Assembly (NCBI RefSeq): GCF_000485595.1
Contig: NW_014577203.1
Coordinates: 263,987-313,168 of the forward strand
DNA length: 49,182 nt
Source: Priapulus caudatus
Taxonomy: Eukaryota > Priapulida > Priapulimorpha > Priapulimorphida > Priapulidae
Reading direction: 5' to 3'
Under the pieces are notes generated by a model. It was not told where the DNA came from. It did no database searches and saw nothing but the letters and a program-made list of their open reading frames with translations. Below, piece after piece: positions 32,468 to 44,065 of the stretch. Numbering within the stretch: position 1 is the stretch's first letter; the number at the start of each line of letters is the position of its first letter. The translations under genes were made by a program, and so were the position numbers.

Positions 32468-33331
32468 ATGTCCGACCCAAAACCCGATGACCCGGTGGTC
32501 GAGGCACCCAAGGCTGAAGCTGGGTGCATGACGCACCACGTTGGTTTCGTATCGGTGAAGCTCCCGCCGTACTGGCCGGCTGACCCTATGGTGTGGTTTG
32601 GCCAGGCAGAGGCCCAGTTCGCTACGCGGGGCATCACAGTAGAGGAGACTCGATTCTTTCACATCGTCTCCGCCCTGCAACCCGAAATAGCGGTCGAGGT
32701 ACGCGACCTCATAATCACTCCGCCCGCATCTAAGCCTTATACTACGCTTAAGGCTGAACTTATCAAGCGGACCTCCGCCTCCGAACAACGGAGGGTACAA
32801 CTCCTTTTAAGCGAGGAGGAACTTGGGGACAAGAAACCGTCTCAGCTGCTGCGCCGTATGCGCCAGCTCTTAGGAGACCGGCACCTCGAGGAAGGCATCT
32901 TCAAGGAGCTTTTCCTGCAGCGCCTACCCCCAAACGTCCGTGTCGTGCTCGCCGCTTCCGTAGACGCTGTCGCACTGGATGCACTGGCAACACTGGCAGA
33001 CAGAATCATGGATGTTCACATCCCTCAAATTGCCGCCGCTGCACCCGTACCACAGGCCGCGCCGGTGGTTGGTGTTTCTACAGGCAACCTCTCCCTGGAA
33101 GAGAAAGTGAACTCTCTTGTTGCCGCGGTTAGCCAGCTCCAGGCACGATTAGAGCCGAGATCACGCCCTGCCTATCGCGGAAGGAATTCCGGGCGCAATC
33201 CCAGTCAGAGCCGCGAGCGCAAACCTGTTGGTGACTTGTGCTGGTACCACCAACGCTTCGGTGCCCAAGCGCACAAATGCATCCCGCCATGCAAGTCCGA
33301 CCGAGCGGAAAACGCGCATCCCGGCCAGTAG
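32468..33331 (+). CDS. gag: Gag of CsRn1-like element
   Basis: 287 residues and apparently intact. It starts at ATG 32468, 63 bases after the LTR. The N-terminal half is a capsid-like region ([20 protein letters not shown] at about residues 32-51; [20 protein letters not shown] in the middle), followed by a Pro/Ala-rich linker, a basic stretch, and the CHCC finger [18 protein letters not shown] near residues 258-275. The protein would form the particle that packages the element's RNA. The pol frame overlaps from 33238 in the -1 frame, so Pol would be made by frameshifting. This is the only undamaged reading frame of the element. Confidence 0.85.
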   Translation: MSDPKPDDPVVEAPKAEAGCMTHHVGFVSVKLPPYWPADPMVWFGQAEAQFATRGITVEETRFFHIVSALQPEIAVEVRDLIITPPASKPYTTLKAELIKRTSASEQRRVQLLLSEEELGDKKPSQLLRRMRQLLGDRHLEEGIFKELFLQRLPPNVRVVLAASVDAVALDALATLADRIMDVHIPQIAAAAPVPQAAPVVGVSTGNLSLEEKVNSLVAAVSQLQARLEPRSRPAYRGRNSGRNPSQSRERKPVGDLCWYHQRFGAQAHKCIPPCKSDRAENAHPGQ

Positions 33332-35049
33332 AAGCGGCAATGCCCGCCGGGACTGCTGGTTGTCGCTTGTTGTATGTCAAGGATTATGTCTCGAACACCA
33401 GATTTCTGGTCGATACAGGCGCCACTGTGAGTGTTTTTCCAGCACATGAGAGTGAGCGCAAGTCTGTGTCACATTTTGCCCTACAGGCGGCTAACAAGTC
33501 CACTATTAGGACATATGGCCAGCGTTCACTGACCCTCAACCTTGGACTGCGACGCACATTCCGCTGGATTTTTGTATTGGCAGACGTAACAATGCCGTTA
33601 CTTGGCGCAGATTTTCTGCACCATTTTGGCTTGACGGTTGATGTTCGCGCGCAACGCCTCCTCGATTCCACGACTCAATTAGCAGTCTATGCTATGGGTA
33701 CGGTTCCCTCACCCGGCACCAAGCTGACGGTGAGCCCGATAGAACCGACCAACTCCTACGAGGAGATTCTCACGAAGTTCCCGGACATCACTCGTCCCCT
33801 ATGCGAGGACGCACCCATCAAACACGATGTGACGCACCATATCGTCACCAAGGGCCCTCCTTGCGTCGCCCGACCGCGACGCCTGCCTGACGACCGGCTC
33901 ACGATTGCCAAGAATGAGTTCCAGCACATGCTTGACCTCGGCATAATTGAACCGTCGGATAGCCCGTGGTCATCCCCACTTCATATGGTCCCGAAGAAAT
34001 CCGGAGACTGGCGCCCGTGTGGCGACTACCGAGCACTCAACCTAGGAACGGTGCCTGACAGGTACCCCATTCCTCACCTGCAAGACTTTGCAGTGCATTT
34101 GGTGGGAAAGAAGGTCTTCTCCAAGATCGACCTGGTGAGAGCATACCACCAGATTCCTATCGATCCTGCTGATGTGCCCAAGACGGCCATTACAACCCCA
34201 TTTGGGTTATACCAATTCCGTCGAATGCCTTATGGCCTGCGGAACGCGGCCCAAACCTTTCAAAGGTTCATCGACCGGGTACTCAGGGATTTACCCTTTG
34301 TGTATGCATACATAGACGACATCCTCGTCGCCAGCGACACACCGGACCAACACCGTGAACATTTGCGGCAACTTTTTGCCCGCCTTCAGGAGTATGGTGT
34401 GGTCATCAATCCCGCAAAGTGCGAGTTCGGCAATGAAGAACTCGACTTCCTGGGACATCACCTCGATAGTCGGGGCTGTCACCCCCTACCCGAGAAGGTT
34501 GTTTCAATCCGGGATTTTCCGCAACCCAATTATCTCAAACAGCTGCGCACCTTCCTAGGCATGGTAAACCTTTACTGCCGTTTCGTCCCGCGTTGCGCTG
34601 ATATCCTCGCTCCATTAACGGACTTGCTCCGAAAGCAACCTCACCGGTCGAGCAACAAACCGTTACAATGGTCCCCGGAGTGTACTACTGCGTTCCACAA
34701 GGTCAAGCATGCCCTGGCTAACGCAACGATGTTAGTACACCCCTCCTCGAACCGCCAAAACACCCTCATGGTCGATGCCTCCGACGTGGCCGTTGGAGCC
34801 GTACTCCAGCAGGAGTGCGAAGGAGAGTGGAAGCCCATAGCTTTCTTTTCCAAGCGGCTCCTGCCCAATGAAACCAGGTACAGCACATTCGGCCGTGAAC
34901 TCCTAGCCATGTACCTGGCTATCAAGCACTTCCGACATTTCCTTGAGGGTCGTGACTTTACGGTTTTCACAGACCACAAGCCACTGACTGGTCTATGCCC
35001 TCCGCTCAAAGCCGGACAGGCACTCGCCCAGGGAGATCCGTCACCTTGA
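33238..35049 (+). CDS. pol: Pol part 1: protease, reverse transcriptase, RNase H start
   Basis: The frame overlaps the end of gag in the -1 frame; the first codon given is arbitrary because Pol is probably made as a Gag-Pol fusion. Protease active site [13 protein letters not shown] (Asp at 33412) and LLGADFL. Reverse transcriptase from about 33930: [45 protein letters not shown], and the catalytic YIDD at 34309-34320. RNase H begins with [15 protein letters not shown] (Asp at 34774) and reaches FTDHKPL. A frameshift near 35015-35030 then leads to the stop at 35047. The RT core itself appears intact. Confidence 0.85.
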   Translation: MLVPPTLRCPSAQMHPAMQVRPSGKRASRPVEAAMPAGTAGCRLLYVKDYVSNTRFLVDTGATVSVFPAHESERKSVSHFALQAANKSTIRTYGQRSLTLNLGLRRTFRWIFVLADVTMPLLGADFLHHFGLTVDVRAQRLLDSTTQLAVYAMGTVPSPGTKLTVSPIEPTNSYEEILTKFPDITRPLCEDAPIKHDVTHHIVTKGPPCVARPRRLPDDRLTIAKNEFQHMLDLGIIEPSDSPWSSPLHMVPKKSGDWRPCGDYRALNLGTVPDRYPIPHLQDFAVHLVGKKVFSKIDLVRAYHQIPIDPADVPKTAITTPFGLYQFRRMPYGLRNAAQTFQRFIDRVLRDLPFVYAYIDDILVASDTPDQHREHLRQLFARLQEYGVVINPAKCEFGNEELDFLGHHLDSRGCHPLPEKVVSIRDFPQPNYLKQLRTFLGMVNLYCRFVPRCADILAPLTDLLRKQPHRSSNKPLQWSPECTTAFHKVKHALANATMLVHPSSNRQNTLMVDASDVAVGAVLQQECEGEWKPIAFFSKRLLPNETRYSTFGRELLAMYLAIKHFRHFLEGRDFTVFTDHKPLTGLCPPLKAGQALAQGDPSP

Positions 35050-36484
35050 CTTCATTTCTCAGTTCACGACCGACATCCGCCATGTGAAAGGCCAGGATAA
35101 TGTTGTGGCCGATGCCTTGTCGCGCATCCCGGTCATGGCTCTTCATACATCTCAGATTGTCGACCTCGACACAATTGCAAAGGGCCAGCAGGAAGATCCG
35201 GAAATGGAATCACTCCTGCATGATACGTCGTCCTTGCAACTGGAGAAAGTACGCCTTGCTTCCCATGCTGGATACATCTGGTGTGATGTCAAGACTGTTC
35301 AACCGCAGCCCTACATTCCCCAGTGCCACAGACGGACCATCTTTGAGTTCCTTCACGGACTTGCCCATCCTGGCATCAACGCCACTCAGAAGCTCATAGC
35401 AGCTCGGTATGTATGGCCAGGGATGAACAAGGATGTCCGAGCATGAGCACGTACAAGTTTGCAGTGCCAACGCGCTAAGATTTATCGGCACATCAAAGCC
35501 CCACTAGGCACCTCTGCTGATCCTGATGCCCGTTTTGCCTACATCCACATTGATTTGGTCGGACCCTTGCCGTCGTCACAAGGCTACTCTTACCTACTTA
35601 CGGTAGTCGATAGGTTTACCCGTTGGCCCGAAGCTTTCCCCATTCGGGATATATCGGCAGAAACCGTGGTCAAAGTCCTCGTTGAGCAATGAATCGCCCG
35701 ATTTGGAGCGCCTACATCCATTACCCATAACCGTGGACGTTAATTCGAGGCCGCCTTATTCCAGACGTTGGCTGACCTTTTGGGCAGTACATCAGTGCGC
35801 ACCACTGCATATCAACGTTTCCACAGGCAGCTCAAGGCTTCCTTTAAGGCACAGCCGGAACCAAACCGGTGGACTGAGCACTTACCTCTTATACTTCTGA
35901 GTATACGTGCCACAGTCAAGGAGGATGTTGGATGTACGCCAGCAGAGCTTGTCTATGGCACCACACTGCGGTTGCCAAAGCAGTTAGTCGCTCCAAAAGC
36001 CTTCTCTTTTGCGGACCCAACTGATTACGTCCATCACCTCAGGCGCCACATGGCTGACCTATCTCCTGCGGGCTCACGGGAACACGTTACCCGGTCGTAC
36101 ATCCCCAAGGCTTTGACAGAATGCACACATGTGTTTATCCGTCAGGATCATGTACGACGGCCGTTGGAGGCGCCCTATGCTGGACCTTACCCTGTAACGC
36201 ACAGGACTCCCAAGTACTATGTCCTGGACCAACACGGGAAAAGGACCACTGTTAGCGTGGACCGTCTTAAGCCCGCATTCATCGAGGGTTACTCCGCGCC
36301 CACCGGGCCCCAGGCCCATAAGGCTACTCGGGCAGCAACCGTGCCCGGCCCTACGCCAACTCCACCGCCACAACCTCCGCCTGAACAGCCATCTTCACTT
36401 CCGCCCGAATCACCGGTGCAAGCTACGCGTTCAGGCCGGCGTGTACATTTTCAGCGTGGTTTTGCTACCTACTTAATGGATTGA
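35050..36484 (+). pseudogene. pol: Pol part 2: RNase H end and integrase, broken
   Basis: Continues Pol in one other frame to 36484. RNase H ends with VVADALSR. The integrase HHCC region follows (FLHGLAHPG, then QCQRAK), with the first Cys replaced by Ser. In-frame stops lie at 35444 (TGA), 35690 (TGA) and 35741 (TAA). The integrase core keeps its first Asp (HIDLVGPLP), but Asn stands where the second catalytic Asp is expected (35729-35731), and a short deletion near 35810-35830 removes the usual context of the catalytic Glu, leaving Gln. After that the frame is open, with a C-terminal domain and a Pro-rich tail. Integration activity is lost. Confidence 0.85.
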
Positions 36485-36587
36485 TTTCCTTTGGGTTTGT
36501 CATAATTGATCCTTTATTAGTGTACCCCTGCTACCATCCTTTTCTTTCCTTTTTCTTCTATTCTAGCTTTCAGCTACTTCGTGACTA

Positions 36588-36596
36588 AGAGGGGGC
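36588..36596 (+). promoter_or_regulatory. Polypurine tract
   Basis: AGAGGGGGC-type purine run just upstream of the 3' LTR (which starts at 36600), in the usual place for plus-strand priming. Confidence 0.7.
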
Positions 36597-36599
36597 TAA

Positions 36600-38039
36600 T
36601 GTAGCAGGTTTATAATTTGTATGTTATTAGATTAAGCAGCTGTTCAATGTGTATATATCATGATTGAATGTACTCGCGCATATCACGTGTAGCGGAAATA
36701 ATTTGCATGATGTAGTTTGCATAATTGTTGTTATTCCACCATAGCAAATCAGAATCGTTTTTACGTAATCGCACTAGCCAATCACGGTAGTGATTGCATG
36801 TGAGGCTCACGAGGGCTAGGTGCACCATTTCTGTTAGGGAATTCATTCCGCGTTTGAATCGCGTTGAGTCAAGAGCTCATATCAGAACTCGGAGCTTAAG
36901 GAGAAGAAAATGTCATACATCAGTGAGTTATTATGTGATGTGTGCGACAGACATTGTTTCCGTGTAGTCTCCCGCTTTCAAAGAGTGGCTGTATAGCCCT
37001 GTTTCTTCTCGGGTCGTCACGCCGTATCACCACTGTTGTTGTGATTGCGAACATTGAACAGTTTCACTATGTGCACCCCGATGCAGATCTGCGTTTGGCT
37101 CGTCGAACTATTGGTCGTAGCAAAGACGAGTTTTCCTGCGCTTATTCGGCGAGTCGCCTGCGCTAGTGCTACCTACAGACTACAGCCTACAGACGACGCT
37201 CCCGCAGCTCTACAGTAGAGGCAAACTCTCGAACTTTTGGCATCACCTCGTTGATTGTTGTACCGCAGAGAACTTAACTCGCGGTTAGGCCGTTCCGTCA
37301 TTGCAATGTCATTTATTTGTTACTTGTAGTAGCTGCTGTACGTTGTATCGGACATTGTAATTTAATTGGTGTAACACTGTAACACCAGTAGTAACCGATG
37401 TTGTCAATGGCAAGGTATTTGGCATTATTCAGGAGGTTTTGACGTGTAGGCAATTGTTCATACTGGCAGTGTTGTAGCGCCACTATATAGTACTACTAGT
37501 ACTTATAGTGTGGTTGTACTCGTAATATTACGTCTACATGTTATTTGCATACCCTGATGCGTGCTATTGGTGTGGCAACTCCTGTGTGTGTGTTTTGCTT
37601 GCCACAATATTTCTTATTATGTATCGCGTGCAATCATATCTGGTTGAGAGCTAGGTATTAGGGTGTTTACTAATTATTAAAGGACATATGTAGCCTCTTA
37701 AATTTCGGTAAACCCTAGTCAAGCGTGATACGCCTTATGCATTTGGGTTTGTTTTGTTTGGAAGCCGGATATTTCCCCGATGTTACCAATCGTTCGAGTA
37801 ACGGATTATAGTAGCCTTTATTAAAGTGGCTTTTCAAACGCAACTTATCGAGTGCGATGTTTATTTAGTTACTGTCCCCAACTGGTCACTAAAGAAAAAA
37901 ATAGGACGAAGAGGACACGCGAGAGTGAGTTGTATAGATTTTGGATTAGTGGTGTGGGTAGTTCCCATCCTTAACTCTATACCTTTTTGTTTGGAATTTT
38001 GGCGTCTCACTCCCTAAATACCGCATTTTTATCACCACA
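36600..38039 (+). repeat. 3' LTR
   Basis: 1440 bp, TG...CA, uninterrupted counterpart of 30490-32405. It preserves the empty insertion site of the MITE found in the 5' LTR. Confidence 0.9.
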
Positions 38040-38541
38040 ATGCCTTTAAGTATACAATTTGTGACTACATTTCAATGTTTAGTAAAAATGACCGCAGATT
38101 CAATTTTGGATTTACCAAATTTTCTTTCCAGGAAACGTAACGAAACCGACAGATTTACTGTGCATGAGTGTTATCTCAGCATTGTACTGCTTATGACTGC
38201 TTTGTACTGTATCACTGAAAAACTACTGGACATTGACATTGAGATTTAGTGTAGATGAGTATTATCTGAGCCTTACACATAGAAATAGTATGCAACTCGT
38301 TGCCCTTCAAAAAAATATATTCATATGAAAACAGGGACAGAAGGGAGATTTTGTGCATTTTCGTGTCAAATGGGACCGCACTGGTCCATTTCAGCGACTT
38401 TGCTATGATATCATTGCACACTATACCTAGTATTATTTGCGCTAAGATATGTTACAACGCTTACACATGTGTGCGGTATGAACCTTGTTTTGCTTTTCGA
38501 CATGGACAAATAGGCCTACATGGCAATTTTATATAGTACAC
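38040..38541. other. Non-coding flank
   Basis: No gene is seen. A ~40-bp piece near 38314 (TATATTCATATGAAAACAGG) resembles 29688-29730 on the other side of the nest, suggesting a shared older repeat. Confidence 0.5.
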
Positions 38542-38686
38542 CAGGGGCGGATCTAGGTTTTAACTAAGGGGGGTTTACCTGAGGTGATTGGCCTACACAC
38601 CCCAGCGTGCCGAAGGCACGCCTTACTAGGGGGGTCCGGGGCATTAAACCCGTAAAGCATGCCCCCGGAAATTTTCGACACCCGAC
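38542..38686 (+). mobile_element. hAT-like end fragment interrupted by a gypsy element
   Basis: Begins CAGGGGCGGATCTAG, matching the terminal sequence at 7303-7318 in reverse, then runs through GGGGGG-rich sequence. It is cut off by the LTR that starts at 38687. Confidence 0.45.
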
Positions 38687-38845
38687 TGTAACATTATGCA
38701 GAACTACCTTGTAGCCACATCACTACGCGTATACCCGCGTATGTAGACTGTTACTGAAAGCAGTCCTCTCTGGGCTCGGCCATGTTATGCTAAGCACGAA
38801 TAAATGTTGTTTACCCAATTATGTCTGGACATCCGATACTTTACA
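38687..38845 (+). repeat. 5' LTR of Mag-like gypsy element
   Basis: 159 bp from TGTAACATTATGCAG to TTTACA, followed at once by the primer site TGGTGACAGCGG. It contains AATAAA (38802-38807). The short LTR fits Mag-type elements. No 3' LTR is present in the window, so the borders rest on TG...CA and the primer site. Confidence 0.65.
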
Positions 38846-38860
38846 TGGTGACAGCGGTAA
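38846..38860 (+). promoter_or_regulatory. Primer binding site of Mag-like element
   Basis: TGGTGACAGCGGTAA directly after the LTR. The TGG start is typical; the matching tRNA was not determined. Confidence 0.55.
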
Positions 38861-39263
38861 AAGTCATCGCAGTGTTGACATAACACTCCGGTGAACATCT
38901 GCATGACATTGACAGTGTGTTGGCCAGCGCCAGAAGCGAGAATATCGGATTTGTCTGCACCGACCTCATTGCCACGATCGATCGCGGCAGTAAGCGACAT
39001 CGGCATCACCACGCAACAGGTGGTATGCATATATGTGCGCGTCGTGCACTAGGCCTACTAGAGGACAAGTAATAGTAATACTCGGTTGTACACGCATCCG
39101 GAGTATACATTACACGCAGTGTTTGAGTCTGCTGGAGTAGCAATTACTGGACAGTGTGGTGAGTGGAAAATAGACAGTATCCTGTCATTGACAGTAATAC
39201 ACGTACTTGTACGGTGTGTCGATACCCAGTGTATGGTACAGTAGGCCTTATACACGTACCATC

Positions 39264-40371
39264 ATGGGTGAACTGTCAGGTATAACGCCACCTCGTATGG
39301 ACTGGTCCAGCACGGATCTTCCAACAGCTTTCCAAGAATTTCAAACAGTATTGTTCACTAATCTTCGCCGGACCACTTTATGAGAAGTCGGTGGAGGAGC
39401 AAGCTAATTATGTACTGATATGGGTAGGTCAGGAGGGATTACAGATATTCAACTGCTGGAATATTAAAGCAGATAAACCAGCCACATTATGGGACAAGTT
39501 TGAGAAACACCTTGAGCCCCAGTCAAATTTTCGGCTGCACAGATATCAGTTACAGAAACTGCACCAGTCAGAAGGGGAGACAATCGATGAATTTATGACT
39601 AGGTGTAAGCTTCAAGCGAAGAAGTGCAAGTTCCGTGATGATCAGGAAACGAACGAGAGATTAATTGAACAGTTAATCATCGGGACTGTACACAAGAAGG
39701 TCCAGGAAATTCTCTTAGGCAAAGATGGGAAGCTAACACTTGAAGAAGCGCTAGACATTGTCAGAACGCATGAAGCGACTGATGCTCATATGAAACAGAT
39801 GGCTGGTGGCGCCAGCGGAGGCACAGTTTACCAAGTTAACAAGGCATATAAAAGCAGACAACAGTCGTATCCAATGTGTCAGTACTGTGGGGGAAAACAC
39901 CCACCGAAACCCATGGAGAAATGTCCAGCCTATGGGACAGAGTGTGACTTGTGTGGTAAATTGAACCACTGGAAAAAGATGTGCATGTCCACACGGGTTA
40001 GGGACAGAAACCCAAGGTCAAGGTCACAGTTCCATAGAGGTCAGAGCAGGAATAACAGAGGCAGGTCAGCCTCACGTGGGAGAAGGCACCAAGTTCACGA
40101 GGTACATCGTGGTAACAGAGACAGACAGGCAGCCGCGAACTCTCTAAATGAAAGTTTTGAGAATCTTTCATTTGAATCCGTGCATTCCAACAACCCCCGA
40201 GACAGGAGGGACGAAGTATTTGCTACAGTTGACATTATACTGGAGAACAAACCGCAGACTCCAGCGACCTTGAAGGTCAAGGTCAATACAGGGGCCCAAG
40301 GAAAATATGCTCCCACTGAGAATATACAGACGCATGTATCCAAAGCGACTAGACGGCGAGGGATTTCCTAA
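39264..40371 (+). pseudogene. gag: Gag (and protease start) of Mag-like element, broken
   Basis: ATG at 39264 (MGELSGITPPRMDWSS) opens a frame that breaks near 39359-39366, after which the gag frame continues to 40371. Nucleocapsid part: CQYCGGKHPPKPMEKC and CDLCGKLNHWKKMC, then an Arg/Ser-rich basic region. The frame runs into the protease motif but reads NTGAQ, with Asn where the catalytic Asp of DTGA is expected, then shifts frame near 40300. The arrangement matches K02A2.6-like Mag elements. With the protease Asp missing, this copy could not process its own proteins. Confidence 0.8.
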
Positions 40372-41275
40372 GAAAGGCGCCACGAGAACAGACCATGATA
40401 CTTTGTTGACAGGCTACAACGGCTCCCGTATTGCACAATATGGGTCGACGTCAATACCTTGTATATATCGGGACAAGGCGTGCGATGCAGAATTCTATGT
40501 CACGGAATCGGGAGGGCCGGCTCAGATGGGTCTGCCCACCTCACGTGACCTACATCTGGTAGCATTGAACTGTGCCGTCAACAAAAACAGTGAAACTCCT
40601 CACATGACTGCAAAGGAGGACTTGGTCCGAATGTATCCAGACAGGTTTGAAGGTATTGGTCACTTCAAGGGAACATTTCACATAACTGTAGACCCGTCCG
40701 TCCCGCCAGTGGTGCACGCCCCACGACGATGTCCGATTCACCTGCGAGATGAGCTCAAGAAGGAACTTGACGGTATGGTGAAGTCAGGAGTCATCACTAA
40801 GGTCACTGAGCCCACAGACTGGGTCAGTAGTCTGGCGTACAGTCGGAAGTCAAACGGCAAACTCAGGGTGTGTCTTGATCCGAAGGACCTTAACGAGGCG
40901 ATAAAACGCCCGCACTATAAGACGCCGACACTTGAAGAGATCACCCACAAATTCGCGGGAGCAACCACTTTCTCCAAGTTGGACGCTCGCCACGGATATT
41001 GGTCAATAGAACTTGACAGCGAATTAAGTTGCCTGACGACATTTAACAACCCATTTGGTCGATTTTGCTTCCAGAGGTTGCCATTTGGCCTGAATGTCAG
41101 CCAAGATGAATTCCAGGAGTGCATGGACAACATACTGGAGCAGTGTCCGGGCACGACTGGAATAGCGGATGACGTTGCTGTATTCGGGAAAGACCAAGCT
41201 GATCATGACGTCAATCTGCACAACGTCATGAGGGTAGCACAGGAGAGCGGACTCGTATTCAACCCTGCGAGATAA
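40307..41275 (+). pseudogene. pol: Pol part 1 of Mag-like element: protease end and RT
   Basis: Starts in a new frame at the end of the protease (IYRRMYPKRLDG) and continues through the linker into reverse transcriptase: GVITKVTEPTDWVSSLAYS, KLRVCLDPKDLNEAIKRP, KLDARHGYWSIELD, LPFGLNVSQDEFQ and the catalytic GIADDVAVFG (Asp pair about 41168-41173). The ADD variant of YxDD is normal in this lineage. A frame break at 41268-41287 separates it from the RT end. Confidence 0.8.
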
Positions 41276-41286
41276 ACAAACCGTCC

Positions 41287-42507
41287 ATGAAATTCTTTGG
41301 CGTGGTCTATGATGCCAATGGAGTGCACCCCAACCCTGACAAGGTCAAGGCGATTAGAGAGATGGAATACCCGAAGAATGCAAAACAGTTGCAAGAGTTT
41401 CTCGGAATGGTGACATACCTATCACCGTTCCTGCCTCATGCATCCCAGCACACAGCGCCACTGCGAGAGCTAATGAAGAAGGGTGTTGTCTTCGAATGGA
41501 CTCCCTCCCACCAATCAGCATATGACAAGCTGATTACACTCATCTGTAGAGAGGTAACTCTCAGCTATTTTGACCCGCAGCAGCCATCTATCCTGCAAGT
41601 TGACGCGTCAAGCAAAGGTCTAGGAGCTGTTCTGATCCAAAACAACAAGCTGATCGCTTTCGCGTCCAAAATCTTGAGTGATTGTGAGCAGCGATATGCC
41701 AATATAGAGCGTGAACTTTTGGCGGTGGTTTTTGGATGCGAGAAATTCCATACTTATTTGTACGGAAAGCAGTTTATTGTGGAATCGGACCACAAGCTGC
41801 TTGAAATGATACATCTCAAGAACATTTCGTCAGCTCCTCAGCGACTACAGCGCATGTTACTGCGAATCCAGACTTATGACGTGAAGATAATGTACAAGCC
41901 GGGGAAGGAAGTATTGATGGCAGATGCTCTCTCTCGATCTCCTGGAGGAGAGAACGACACTATTGACCTAGATGTCAAAGTTGAACTTGTGCAATTCAGT
42001 ACACAGAAACAGGATGAGTTGCGCGAAGCGACCCAAGCTGATGGTACACTTCATGCTCTGAAGAAGGTGATCGTGCAGGGATGGCCCGACCGACGGAACG
42101 AGCTACCACCTGCACTACGCCAGTTTTGGGCATACAGAGATGAACTTACTGTCCACGATGGTATCGTCATGAAGGGAGAACGTGTCATGATTCCAGACAG
42201 CATGCAGAGCTACGTTCTCTCGAAACTTCACGAGTCTCACCAGGGTATCGACAAGACCAGGTTGAGGGCTCGTACCTGTGTTTACTGGAACAACTGTAAT
42301 GCAGACATAGAGAACATGATAAAGTCGTGTGGTATTTGTCAGCATTCCCAGAAGTCACAAAGCCCAGAACCACTACTGCAGTACGAAATACCCACGGGAC
42401 CATGGCAGACCGTCGGTACCGACCTGTTCTATCTGGATGGTGAGGAGTACCTTCTTATCTGTGATACTTCGAGTTCCGAGAGTAGTCAGAAATTCACGGT
42501 CGTGTGA
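41287..42507 (+). pseudogene. pol: Pol part 2 of Mag-like element: RT end, RNase H, integrase start
   Basis: RT connection (KFFGVVYDANGVHPNPDKV, LGMVTYLSPFLP), RNase H (LQVDASSKGLGAVLIQ, YANIERELLAVVFG, ESDHKLLEM, MADALSRSPGG), then the integrase zinc domain (HESHQG...CGICQHSQ) and the first strand of the core (WQTVGTDLFYLDGEEYLL) with its Asp. Similarity ends near 42490 and the frame stops at 42507. The rest of the integrase and the 3' LTR are absent, so the element is truncated by about one quarter. Confidence 0.85.
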
Positions 42508-44065
42508 AAGTCAGGTGTGCGTGATATAAGAGGTGCTTCTGGGAGAAGTAACTATACGAAGCCTCAGAACGTTTTGCCTAGAGATTAGTATACCCCTTAT
42601 AGTCTATAGTAGACAACTCCTGCCTTATATAGCAAGCAATTTACCTTTAGCTAGTTCCTGGATACTTGATAATGACAATGCCATGTGGGGATTGTATGGT
42701 AGGGGTGGCATTAGTCCGAGGAGCGACCCAGTAATGGGGGTGGTAATACCGGCCCTAGATTAGGCAAAGCGATTATACGATCTGAGTTTGCGGACTAGGG
42801 TGATATGATATAGGCTAAGTGGTGACTTAGATGAGTGAAGATGGAGATCAGTATTAATTGTTTTATATAAAGAGAAGCTCCTCAGAAATGATTAGATACT
42901 ATATATTAATGGTAATGAAGTAGCTTACTTTGAAATGCATTGCACTTAATTTCGCCTTACTGCTTCATCGATAAGATCGAAATCAAAATACTAACTCTTT
43001 CGTCCTCAGGATACATCATGCCACGATGCTAGCAGTATTTTTTAATAGTGGGCGGAGCTCGCGGGAAATGCAGCGAATTGGCGATTTGTTAACAGCGTAT
43101 GATGTTCAAAGAGTAACTGGCGCAACAATCCGCGTACTATTTCGATGCACTATTTTTAGTCAATTTTCCATAAAATAATGGTCGATTTTTTATTATGTTG
43201 GAATTTTTTACGTTTGGCAACTTTAGTGGAAACGCCTAGACGCAACGGAAATGGAAGCACGGGCGAAATCAAAACCTTTGCTCTGCGCCCTCCCCAATCT
43301 GTACGCCCCACCCACTAAGTGGCGAGGTCGCGACCCCCCCCCCTCCCCCAAGTCGCGAACCCCCATCTAAGTTCGCCAATGTCTGACATTCAAGACGCGT
43401 GCAATGTTAAAGCCATATAGAGTGCGCTAAATATAACGTTATTGCGAGTATGTATTGTAAAGCCGTTCATTCCATTCCTTCACGAGCGCTTTAAGCAGTA
43501 AGGAAATATCGCTGTTCCGTCGTCTTCTTTCGTTCCATCGTTTCTTTTGTGTTATATTACAGCATAACCATATACCAACACAAACACAACCATACTTTTC
43601 AGGTGTGTGTTTCACAGTTATCTTAAATTCCGCTATATCCGTTAGTTGTCACAGTGACGTTAAATTGTTAGTACCATTGCTCATATCACTGACATGCTTA
43701 AATAATTGGTTAAAAATGCTACAACACGGTCACAATACATTACTATATATATGTTAGTCAGGAGTAAATTTAAACTAGCTGTTACCATAACAGATGGAAG
43801 AAAGTTTATCACCCATCGTACTAACAATAAATTGTTACCAGGTGTTAATTATGCCATTATATGTTATAACTGTCATCTTAGACGAGCAGATTTAGAAAAA
43901 TATTCCATGTTCAGTCAATTGTTTGACTCAACGTGAACAATTTTTCTGAATATTGTCATCTATATTAAAGTAACTATTGCGAGAATTTTCCAGTGTTTTC
44001 CCCACTTTCATGATACCTACCATTTTTGCTTGACTGAGTAACAGCAATTGTCTAGAATAACGATA
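42508..44065. other. Non-coding stretch
   Basis: No gene is recognised. There are C/G runs near 43330-43360 and an AT-rich part from 43560 with ACAATAAATTGTTACCA at 43826, a motif also found at 47743. The sequence before 44066 may include the 5' end of the transposon gene, but no frame could be followed. Confidence 0.5.

Larger units (their letters stand above)
30490..38039 (+). mobile_element. CsRn1-like Ty3/gypsy LTR retrotransposon, inactive
   Basis: Both LTRs start TGTAGCAGG and end CACCACA, and the element is flanked by the 4-bp duplication ATGC (30486-30489 and 38040-38043). The primer site TGGTGACCCCGACG fits the 3' end of tRNA-Trp, and Gag carries a CHCC finger (CWYH...C...C). Both are traits of the CsRn1 lineage. 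A polypurine tract precedes the 3' LTR. Pol is broken by one frameshift, three in-frame stops and loss of integrase catalytic residues, so the copy cannot move by itself. It lies at the edge of the 29876 MITE and is itself interrupted by a MITE. Confidence 0.9.

Noticed and set aside
36658-36846. Minus-strand frame in the 3' LTR
   Set aside because: LTR sequence only; broken in the other LTR by the MITE and by substitutions.
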